Below, one piece after another: positions 51,353 to 58,648 of a stretch of 64,000 nucleotides of DNA. This DNA comes from Frateuria flava (lineage in GTDB: Bacteria; Pseudomonadota; Gammaproteobacteria; Xanthomonadales; Rhodanobacteraceae): assembly GCF_017837635.1 (NCBI RefSeq), contig NZ_JAGJRS010000015.1:30920-94919 (forward strand), in the 5' to 3' direction. A program made the position numbers and the translations under genes. The notes under the pieces are model-generated. The model did no database searches. It was not told where the DNA came from and saw only the letters and a program-made list of their open reading frames with translations. How positions within the stretch are numbered: position 1 is the stretch's first letter; every line of letters begins with the position of its first letter.

Positions 51353-51651
51353 GCATGTTTGCGATCGTGCAGGCGCTGGTGCTCACGGTGGTGCTGCTGG
51401 CCAGCCTGCTGGCGGCGTTCCGCAAGCTGCTGCCGCAGACGGCCAAGCGCATGCAGGCGCGTCTTTCGGCCGCGCTGGATCGCCCCGGCCGCGCGGCGGC
51501 CCTGCGGCGCGCAGGTAGCTGGCTGCAGCCGGTCGACGCGAAGAGCGGCGGTTGCGGGAGCGGCGACGGTTGCTCCAGTTGCGGCGGCTGCGCACCAGCG
51601 CCTGCAGCGCGGGAACCGGTGCCGCTGCATTTTCGTCCGCGCGGTCGCTGA
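51349..51651 (+). CDS. Small Cys-rich feo-operon protein (DUF6587-like)
   Basis: A 100-residue protein with one N-terminal membrane helix (MFAIVQALVLTVVLLASLLAAF) and a C-terminal cluster of five cysteines in GGCGSGDGCSSCGGC. It starts with a GTG overlapping the feoB stop by four bases; an ATG at 51355 is an alternative. Small proteins of this kind are the usual third gene of the feo operon in Xanthomonadales, in the place where FeoC sits in enterics. The Cys cluster suggests Fe or Fe-S binding; it is not proven. Confidence 0.7.
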
Positions 51652-51654
51652 CGC

Positions 51655-53067
51655 TCAGCGGACCCGGGCAGGGCGCCATGGGCGGTACCGCCGCCACAAG
51701 TCGAAACCCCACGCACCCAGCGCCGCCGCGGCGAACAGGCCGGTGAACCAGGCCGGTTGGAAATCCGCCCCTGCCAGGGTGCGCGCCACGGGCGAGGCCA
51801 TCACGAAGCCGATCCACAACCACAACCGCAGGTTGCCCGGGAGCTGCCGGCCGGCCAGCGCGCGGGCGGCAGCAAGCCAGCCGGAGAGCAGCAGCACGGG
51901 CCAGCCCGCCAACGGCGCTTCGGCCAGCCATTCCACCGCCAGCCCGGAGCCGACCAGCAGCGGTACGAGCGCCGCGTGCAGCCTGCCGGGCCATCGCGCT
52001 GCGGGCGCGGAGCCGGCCTGCCAGCGCACCAGCTGCCACCAGGCGGCAAGGGCCAGGACGAACGCGCACAGCCCCAGCCCGAGCATGACGGTGACGTAGA
52101 CGGCTCCCGGATCGATCGCGCCGTCCTCACCGGCGACCCAGCCGAAGAACAGGCCCAGGACCACGCTCCCCAGGAGCGTGGCCAGTACCCGGGCGCCTGC
52201 CAGGGCAAGCCGCGGCAGGCCGATCGCGTGGATGTCGGCGGCGGACAGCCAGAACGCCAGCTGGCGTCGGTCCAGCGACGCCGGCAGGAGGCCAAGGTGT
52301 CCGCCGCACAGGCGCTGCACCAGCGCGGCGACTTCGCGGGCGAACCCCGTATGCAGGCCACGCAGCAGCACCTGCCACCAGCGGAACGGTTGCTGCAGTT
52401 GTTTCAGCACGGCGTCCAGCGCGCGTTGTTGCGGGCGTTCGACCAGTCGCAGCGCACGCGCCAGCTGGCCGCGGCGGGCCGGTGCGAGATGCCACGCCAG
52501 ATCCATGCGGCGGCGGAGCTGGTGCAAGGCCATCGCATCGTGGCCGGTCAGCGTGCGGTCCTGCCCGAAGAAGGCGAGCAGCGTTTCCAGGCAGGCTTCC
52601 GGCATGGGCGGCGCCTGGCGGTAGATGGCGGCCACCAGGGCATGGCCAGCCTGGGCCTTGGCGTCCAGTGACCATAGCGCCTCGATGCCGTGCAGCCAGC
52701 GATCGAGCGCCTCCGCGTTGCCGTCCGCGGCGTGCACGATCGCGTCCTGCACGAACACGCCCAGATCGAGTCGGCCGACCGGTGACGGTGCTTCGTGAAC
52801 TTCGGCGTGGACTGGCGAGGGTGTTGGCGCGGACTGGGTCGCAACCGTCGTCGTTTCGAGCGTGGCGGGCGCCGGCGCCACCTGGCGCACCGGTCCAGCC
52901 TGGCGTTGCCGGCAGGACGCAAGCGCCGCCTGGTAGGCCGCGTGCAATGCCTGGAAGCCCTGCGGATCGTCTTCCGGCCGGGTCTGGCGCAAGCGCGCGG
53001 CATAGGCGCGCTTGATCGCGCGCTCGTCGGCATCGGCCTCGAGCCCGAGTTCGGCGAAAGGCGACAT
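51655..53067 (-). CDS. J-domain-like membrane protein, partner of HscC-type Hsp70
   Basis: A 470-residue protein. The N-terminal region (MSPFAELGLEADADERAIKRAYAARLRQTRPEDDPQGFQALHAAYQ) has J-domain helices, but HPD is replaced by RPE in RPEDDP. A linker and helical domain (residues about 95-280) and six or so C-terminal membrane helices follow. It overlaps the stop of the Hsp70 gene by one base (TGATG). E. coli HscC likewise has dedicated J proteins. The lost HPD suggests altered or absent ATPase stimulation. Confidence 0.75.
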   Translation of the reverse strand: MSPFAELGLEADADERAIKRAYAARLRQTRPEDDPQGFQALHAAYQAALASCRQRQAGPVRQVAPAPATLETTTVATQSAPTPSPVHAEVHEAPSPVGRLDLGVFVQDAIVHAADGNAEALDRWLHGIEALWSLDAKAQAGHALVAAIYRQAPPMPEACLETLLAFFGQDRTLTGHDAMALHQLRRRMDLAWHLAPARRGQLARALRLVERPQQRALDAVLKQLQQPFRWWQVLLRGLHTGFAREVAALVQRLCGGHLGLLPASLDRRQLAFWLSAADIHAIGLPRLALAGARVLATLLGSVVLGLFFGWVAGEDGAIDPGAVYVTVMLGLGLCAFVLALAAWWQLVRWQAGSAPAARWPGRLHAALVPLLVGSGLAVEWLAEAPLAGWPVLLLSGWLAAARALAGRQLPGNLRLWLWIGFVMASPVARTLAGADFQPAWFTGLFAAAALGAWGFDLWRRYRPWRPARVR

Positions 53068-54758
53068 CAGGCCGTTTCCAGCGAATCGAGGGCGCGGCCC
53101 AGTTCCAGCCGGTGTTCGCGGATCAACAGCTCGTCCTGGGTTTCCAGGACGGCGCGGAACTGGGCGATCCACGCCTGCACCTGGGTGCGGGCATGCAGGT
53201 ATTCCTCGTACAGGCGCTCGGCGCGCGAGAGCACCGCGAGGTTCTCCTGTTTGCTGCGCGGGTGGATCTTGATCTCTTGCAGCGCCTGCAGGCGCTGGCG
53301 GATCTGCGCCGCATCCAGCAGGCCGGGGTTCTGCTCCAGCACCAGTTCGTAGCGCCGGCCGGTCGAGTGCACCTGTGCCTCGACCTGCAGCACGCCATTG
53401 GCGTCATAGGTGAAGCGAACGGCGACCGTGTTTTCATGCACCGGGCGCGCCGGGTCGATCGGAACCTCCAGCTCGCCGAGCTTGATGTTCTTTTCCACCA
53501 GCGGGCTCTCGCCCTGGTAGACGTCCAGGCGCAGGTGCTTCTGGCCTTCGTTGATCGGCAGGAATTCCTGCTCCCGGCTGATCGGTACCACCATATTGCG
53601 GTGGATGATCGGCTCGAAGAACCCCTCCTGGATCCGCCCCTGCGGGTCACGCCGCGCCACCGCCGTACCCAGCGAGTAGGGGCAGACGTCGGTCAGCACG
53701 ACCTCGTCCAGCCGCTGGTCGCGGGCCTTGAGACCCGCCGCCACACAGGCACCCAGTCCGACCGCCTGGTCCGCGTTGACGTGGCGCAAGGGCAGGCGGC
53801 CGAACATGCGCGAGACCATGCGCGCGACCAGTGGCATGCGGCTGGCGCCGCCGACCAGCACGATCTCGTTCAACTGCGAAGGTTGCAGCCGTGCGTCGCG
53901 CATGGCGCGCTCCAGCGGCGCGCGCATGCGCTGCACCAGTGGTTCGGCCAGCTGCGCGAAGCGCGCCTCGTCGATGCTCCATTCGTGCGTGGCGTCCCCC
54001 AGCGTGACACGCACGTCTGCGGCCGTCTGGCCGGTGAGGCTGCGCTTGGCGAATTCCAGCCGCTGGCGCAGCGTGCCCCGGGCGGCGCCATCGAGCCCGT
54101 CCGCACGCAGGCCGCAGTCGGCCAGGAACGCCTTCTCCAGCACATCGAGAAAATCCTCGCCGCCCAGGAAATTGTCGCCCGCGCTGGCATGCACTTCGAC
54201 CACGCCATCGAACATCTCCAGCACGGACACGTCGAAGGTGCCGCCGCCGAGGTCGAACACCAGGAAGCGCGAGCCGTCCGGCCGCTCCTGCAAGCCATAG
54301 GCGAGCGCGGCGGCGGTCGGCTCGTTGATCAGGCGCTCGACCCCGATACCGGCAAGTGTGCCGGCCGCCTGGGTGGCCTTGCGCTGGGCGTCGGAAAAGT
54401 AGGCCGGCACGCTGATCACCGCCTCGGTGACCTTTTCACCGGTGGCCGCCTCGGCATCGGCCAGCAGCGAGCGCAGGACCAGCGCCGAAAGTTCTTCCGG
54501 ACGGAAGCTGCGCTGGCCCAGGCGCGTCTCGCGCGACGAACCCATCCAGCGCTTGAAGCTGGCCACGCTCGCGTTGGGATGGCTGACCAGCCGATCGCGC
54601 GCGGCCTGGCCGACCAGCGCATGCCCCTCGCCGTCGAGGCTGACCACCGAAGGCGTGAGGTACTCGCCAAGGGCGTTGGTGAAAAGCCGCGGACCCGACT
54701 CGCCGTAGCAGCCGATCAGCGAATGGGTGGTGCCAAGATCAATGCCTACGATCATCAC
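53067..54758 (-). CDS. hscC: HscC-type Hsp70 chaperone
   Basis: A 563-residue Hsp70 close in length to E. coli HscC (556) and shorter than DnaK. It has phosphate loop GIDLGTTHSLIG, adenine/connect motifs NEPTAAALAYGLQ and FDLGGGTFDVSVLE, VLVGGASRMPLV, and a reduced substrate-binding domain with a short lid. HscC responds to stress and interacts with sigma70 in E. coli; here it is paired with a J-like gene that follows directly. Two adjacent ATGs (MMIVG) are possible starts. Confidence 0.88.
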   Translation of the reverse strand: MMIVGIDLGTTHSLIGCYGESGPRLFTNALGEYLTPSVVSLDGEGHALVGQAARDRLVSHPNASVASFKRWMGSSRETRLGQRSFRPEELSALVLRSLLADAEAATGEKVTEAVISVPAYFSDAQRKATQAAGTLAGIGVERLINEPTAAALAYGLQERPDGSRFLVFDLGGGTFDVSVLEMFDGVVEVHASAGDNFLGGEDFLDVLEKAFLADCGLRADGLDGAARGTLRQRLEFAKRSLTGQTAADVRVTLGDATHEWSIDEARFAQLAEPLVQRMRAPLERAMRDARLQPSQLNEIVLVGGASRMPLVARMVSRMFGRLPLRHVNADQAVGLGACVAAGLKARDQRLDEVVLTDVCPYSLGTAVARRDPQGRIQEGFFEPIIHRNMVVPISREQEFLPINEGQKHLRLDVYQGESPLVEKNIKLGELEVPIDPARPVHENTVAVRFTYDANGVLQVEAQVHSTGRRYELVLEQNPGLLDAAQIRQRLQALQEIKIHPRSKQENLAVLSRAERLYEEYLHARTQVQAWIAQFRAVLETQDELLIREHRLELGRALDSLETA

Positions 54759-54803
54759 GTTCTCCCTGTGGGGGAGAGTGTACTTAGCGCCGCTGCGTGC
54801 TGC

Positions 54804-54866
54804 GTAGGGCGGACGTCAGCCCTCCGTTTTGCGCGCATTGCGACCGGTGGCTGAAGCGCCTCCTAC
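54804..54866. repeat. GTAG-type REP pair (degenerate)
   Basis: GTAGGGCGGACGTCAGCCCTCC on the left and an inverted GGTGGCTGAAGCGCCTCCTAC on the right lie between the liuB stop and the hscC start, both on the minus strand. The stems contain mismatches, so it is an old copy. Confidence 0.6.
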
Positions 54867-54872
54867 GGAGGA

Positions 54873-56480
54873 CTACATGCGGAAGACGCCGAAGCGCTGC
54901 GGCTCGATCGGCGCGTTCATCGAGGCGGAAATCGCCAGACCAAGCACGCGTCGGGTGTCGGCCGGGTCGATGATGCCGTCGTCCCAAAGCCGCGCGCTGG
55001 CGTAATAGGGGTGGCCCTGGCGCTCGTACTGCTCGCGGATCGGCGCCTTGAACGCATCCTCCTCGTCCGCACTCCACGCCTTGCCGGCAGCTTCCAGGCC
55101 ATCGCGCTTGACGGTCGCCAGCACGCTGGCGGCCTGTTCGCCGCCCATCACGCTGATCCGCGCGTTGGGCCACATCCACAGGAAGCGCGCGCCGTAGGCA
55201 CGGCCGCACATGGCGTAGTTGCCGGCGCCGAAGCTGCCGCCGATCACCACGGTGAACTTGGGCACGTGCGAGCAGGCCACGGCGGTGACCATCTTGGCAC
55301 CGTCCTTGGCGATGCCGGCCTGCTCGTACTTCTTGCCGACCATGAAGCCGGTGATGTTCTGCAGGAACACCAGCGGCACGTTGCGCTGGTTGCACAGCTC
55401 GATGAAGTGCGCGCCCTTGAGCGCGCTCTCGGCGAACAGGATGCCGTTGTTGGCGACGATGCCCACGGGGTAGCCGTGGATGTGCGCGAAGCCGGTGACC
55501 AGGGTCTTGCCGTAGCGCGCCTTGAACTCGTGGAACTCCGAGGCGTCGACGATGCGCGCGATCACCTCGCGGATGTCGAACGGGCGACGGGTGTCCTGCG
55601 GAATCACGCCGTACAGTTCCTCGGCCGCGTACTTCGGTTCGACCGGGGGCCGGAGCGCCAGCGGCATCTCCTTGCGACGATTGAGGCTGGCCACGACATC
55701 GCGTGCGATCGAAAGCGCGTGCGTGTCGTTCTCCGCGTAATGGTCGGCGACGCCGGACACCGAGGTATGGACATCCGCGCCACCGAGCGTCTCGGCATCG
55801 ACCACCTCGCCGGTGGCCGCCTTCACCAGCGGCGGACCGCCCAGGAAGATGGTGCCCTGCTCGCGCACGATGATGGTCTCGTCGCTCATCGCCGGCACAT
55901 AGGCGCCGCCGGCGGTGCAGCTGCCCATCACCACGGCGATCTGCGGGATGTTGAGCGCGGACATGCGCGCCTGGTTGTAGAAGATGCGGCCGAAATGTTC
56001 CTTGTCCGGGAACACCTCATCCTGCAGCGGCAGGAACGCGCCGCCGGAGTCGACCAGGTAGATGCACGGCAGCCGGTTCTCCAGTGCCACTTCCTGTGCG
56101 CGCAGGTGCTTCTTCACCGTCATCGGGAAGTAGGTGCCGCCCTTGACCGTGGCGTCATTGGCGACCACCACCACTTCGATGCCGTTGACGCGACCGATGC
56201 CGGTGATGATGCCGGCGGCCGGCGCGGCATCGTCGTACATGCCATGCGCAGCCAGCGGCGACAGTTCCAGGAACGGCGAGCCCGGGTCGAGCAGGGCGCG
56301 GATGCGTTCGCGCGGAAGCAGCTTGCCGCGTGCGATGTGCTTCTCGCGCGCCTTGGCGCCGCCGCCTTCGGCGTTGCGCGCAAGTTGCGCCTTCAGGTCA
56401 TCGACCAGCGCGCGCAGCGCGGCACTGGAAGCCTGGAAATCGGGCGAACGGATATCGATCTGCGAAGCAATGCTGGTCAT
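54873..56480 (-). CDS. liuB: Methylcrotonyl-CoA carboxylase carboxyltransferase subunit
   Basis: A 535-residue carboxyltransferase that carboxylates 3-methylcrotonyl-CoA in leucine degradation. Features: [16 protein letters not shown] start, [22 protein letters not shown], the biotin-CoA site [39 protein letters not shown] and [29 protein letters not shown]. The [11 protein letters not shown] segment is typical of MCC beta. The biotinylated alpha subunit gene (liuD) is not adjacent and is not in the window. A propionyl- or geranyl-CoA enzyme is less likely from length and motifs. Confidence 0.92.
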   Translation of the reverse strand: MTSIASQIDIRSPDFQASSAALRALVDDLKAQLARNAEGGGAKAREKHIARGKLLPRERIRALLDPGSPFLELSPLAAHGMYDDAAPAAGIITGIGRVNGIEVVVVANDATVKGGTYFPMTVKKHLRAQEVALENRLPCIYLVDSGGAFLPLQDEVFPDKEHFGRIFYNQARMSALNIPQIAVVMGSCTAGGAYVPAMSDETIIVREQGTIFLGGPPLVKAATGEVVDAETLGGADVHTSVSGVADHYAENDTHALSIARDVVASLNRRKEMPLALRPPVEPKYAAEELYGVIPQDTRRPFDIREVIARIVDASEFHEFKARYGKTLVTGFAHIHGYPVGIVANNGILFAESALKGAHFIELCNQRNVPLVFLQNITGFMVGKKYEQAGIAKDGAKMVTAVACSHVPKFTVVIGGSFGAGNYAMCGRAYGARFLWMWPNARISVMGGEQAASVLATVKRDGLEAAGKAWSADEEDAFKAPIREQYERQGHPYYASARLWDDGIIDPADTRRVLGLAISASMNAPIEPQRFGVFRM

Positions 56481-56640
56481 CGGACTGGACTCTGGCTCAT
56501 TCGTTCGGAGCCGCCCGCGGCGGCGTGTCATCCATGGGCGCGGTAGGGAATTGAAGCGAAGCGCACCGGCCAAACTCCCGATGATAACCGGCGACCGCCG
56601 AGGGTGCGGTCAACACGCGTGTCGCCGGAAAGACGCGCAT

Positions 56641-56673
56641 AAAAAAACCGGCCGCAAGCGGCCGGTTTTTTCC
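56641..56673 (-). terminator. Bidirectional terminator of the Ala-rich lipoprotein gene
   Basis: AAAAAAACCGGCCGC-AA-GCGGCCGGTTTTTT: a 10-bp stem with A and T tracts on both sides. On the minus strand it ends transcription just after the lipoprotein stop at 56693. Confidence 0.9.
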
Positions 56674-56692
56674 GATCGGACGAAACGAAGGA

Positions 56693-57109
56693 TCAATGAC
56701 CCTTGTTCTGGTCGTCCGCAGCATCCTTGGCGTTGTCGGCGGCGTCCTTGGCAGCGTCGGCAGCCTTGTCAGCCTGGTCCGAAGCGTTGTCGGCGGCGTC
56801 CTTGGCCTGCGACATGGCGTCCTTCGACATGTCGTTGTTGGCCGGGGCGGCAGCCGAGGCGGCAGCAGCAGCCTGCTGGGCCTGATCAGCAGCCTGGCCG
56901 GCGGCGTTGGCGGCCGTGGTGGCCTGCTGGGCAGCCTGGTCGGCGGCCGGCGAACCGGTCTGCGCCGCAGCCTGCTGGGCCTGGTCAGCGGACTGCTGAG
57001 CCTGGTCGGCGGACTGCTGGGCGTCCTGCGCGGAATCCTGCGCGCCGTTGCTGCAAGCCGCCAGCAGCGCGACGAGCGCGGAGGCGAGTAGGGTACGCGT
57101 CAACTTCAT
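56693..57109 (-). CDS. Ala/Gln/Asp-rich lipoprotein, coiled coil
   Basis: A 138-residue lipoprotein: signal peptide ending in LLAAC (Cys19), then about 110 residues with Ala at heptad-like spacing (QQSADQAQQSADQAQQAAAQ early, KDAADNASDQADKAADAAKD late). The pattern resembles alanine zippers of outer-membrane lipoproteins (Lpp/OprI group). AAAGGAGATCC gives a near-ideal ribosome binding site, and the gene has its own strong terminator, so high expression is likely. Its precise role in the envelope is unknown; LEA-like stress protection is another possibility. Confidence 0.8.
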   Translation of the reverse strand: MKLTRTLLASALVALLAACSNGAQDSAQDAQQSADQAQQSADQAQQAAAQTGSPAADQAAQQATTAANAAGQAADQAQQAAAAASAAAPANNDMSKDAMSQAKDAADNASDQADKAADAAKDAADNAKDAADDQNKGH

Positions 57110-57208
57110 GGTGGATCTCCTTTGCCGTGGAATGCCGTTTTGGCCGCGTATTAATAGCGCTTTCGCCGAACACGCGCCATATGTTTTACCGCTGGCCTTC
57201 AGTACATA

Positions 57209-57233
57209 TTAAAAAGCCGGTTAACAGGCTTTC
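57209..57233 (-). terminator. Terminator after the thiolase gene
   Basis: On the minus strand AAAGCC-TGTTAACC-GGCTTT followed by TTAAT lies about 35 bases past the thiolase stop. The stem is only 6 bp, so strength is modest; the surrounding DNA is AT-rich and probably also carries the lipoprotein promoter. Confidence 0.5.
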
Positions 57234-57267
57234 ATTCGTTCCGTCGACAGAAGGTGACGGAAAGGCC

Positions 57268-58446
57268 TTAATCCAGCCGCTCCACCGCGATGGCCGTGGC
57301 TTCGCCGCCGCCGATGCATAGCGATGCCACACCGCGCTTGCCGCCGCGAGTCTTCAACGCGTTGAGCAGGGTGACCACCAGGCGCGCGCCGCTGGCGCCG
57401 ATCGGGTGGCCCAGCGCGCAGGCGCCGCCGTTGACGTTGAGCTTTTCGTGCGGCACGCCCAGCTCGCGCATCGGCGCCATGGCAACCACCGCGAAGGCCT
57501 CGTTGATCTCGAACAGGTCCACGTCCTCGACTTTCCAGCCGGCCTTGTCCAGCACCTTCTGGATCGCGCCGACCGGCGCGGTGGTGAACCACTCCGGCTC
57601 CTGCGAGTTGGTGGCGTGGGCCACGATGCGCGCCAGCGGCTTGATGCCGCGCGCCTTGGCGTCGTCCGCCGAGAGCAGCACCACGGCGGCGGCACCGTCG
57701 GAAATACTCGACGAACTGGCCGCGGTGATGGTGCCGTTTTCCTTGCGGAAAGCGGGCTTGAGGGTTGGGATCTTGGTGATGTCCGAGCGGCCGGGCTGCT
57801 CGTCGGTGTCCACCACCGTGTCGCCCTTGCGGCCCTTGACCGTCACCGGGACGATCTCGTCGGCAAAGGCGCCGGAGGTCTGCGCGGCCTGCGAGCGCTT
57901 GACCGACTCGATCGCGAAGGCGTCCTGGTCTTCGCGGCTGAACTGGTACTTGTCGGCGCACTGCTCGCCGAAGATGCCCATCGCCTTGTTGTCGTACGGG
58001 TTGGTCAGGCCGTCGTAGGCCATGTGGTCGACCAGCTGGCCGTCGCCGTAGCGGATGCCGGTGCGGGCGTTGACCATGTGCGGTGCGTTGGTCATCGATT
58101 CCATGCCGCCGGCCACCACGACCGCGGCCGAGCCGGCCTTGATCAGGTCGTGCCCCAGCATGATCGACTTCATGCCCGAGCCGCAGACCTTGTTGATGGT
58201 GGTGCAGCCGACGGCCGGCGGCAGGCCGGCGCCGAGCGAGGCCTGGCGCGCCGGCGCCTGGCCGAGGTTGGCGGTCAGCACGCAGCCCATGATCACTTCG
58301 CTGACGTCGGACGGCGCCACGCCGGACTGCTCCAGCGCCGCTCGGATCGCGGTCGCGCCGAGGGTGGGGGTGGGCACGCCGGTGAACTGGCCGAGAAAGG
58401 AGCCGATGGCGGTGCGCTTGGCGCCGGCAATGACGACGTCGGACAT
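57268..58446 (-). CDS. Acetyl-CoA C-acetyltransferase (thiolase)
   Basis: A 392-residue thiolase II, which makes or cleaves acetoacetyl-CoA. Active-site residues: Cys88 in NKVCGSGMK, His in the NEAFAVV/GHPIGASGAR regions, and the second Cys in ASLCIGGGEATA. It lies among leucine-catabolism genes (liuB and liuA nearby), where it would convert acetoacetyl-CoA from leucine breakdown to acetyl-CoA. A role in fatty-acid or PHB metabolism is not excluded. The start at 58446 (MSDVVIAGAKRTAIGSF) is canonical. Confidence 0.93.
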   Translation of the reverse strand: MSDVVIAGAKRTAIGSFLGQFTGVPTPTLGATAIRAALEQSGVAPSDVSEVIMGCVLTANLGQAPARQASLGAGLPPAVGCTTINKVCGSGMKSIMLGHDLIKAGSAAVVVAGGMESMTNAPHMVNARTGIRYGDGQLVDHMAYDGLTNPYDNKAMGIFGEQCADKYQFSREDQDAFAIESVKRSQAAQTSGAFADEIVPVTVKGRKGDTVVDTDEQPGRSDITKIPTLKPAFRKENGTITAASSSSISDGAAAVVLLSADDAKARGIKPLARIVAHATNSQEPEWFTTAPVGAIQKVLDKAGWKVEDVDLFEINEAFAVVAMAPMRELGVPHEKLNVNGGACALGHPIGASGARLVVTLLNALKTRGGKRGVASLCIGGGEATAIAVERLD

Positions 58447-58648
58447 GGGGATTCTCCGCGAGGCTTGGGCGCGCCCTGCGCGCCGTGGACGATTGCCCAT
58501 TATCGCAGCGTATGCCGCAGTGCGGCAAACCGCGCTGGCCGCGCTTCCGTGCACGCTTCCAGGGCATGGCTTGTGGGAAACTGGCGCCGGTTTGCGGGCG
58601 CCGGCCGCCAGCGGGGCCGGCACGGAAAGGGATGTGGGGAGAGCAAGC

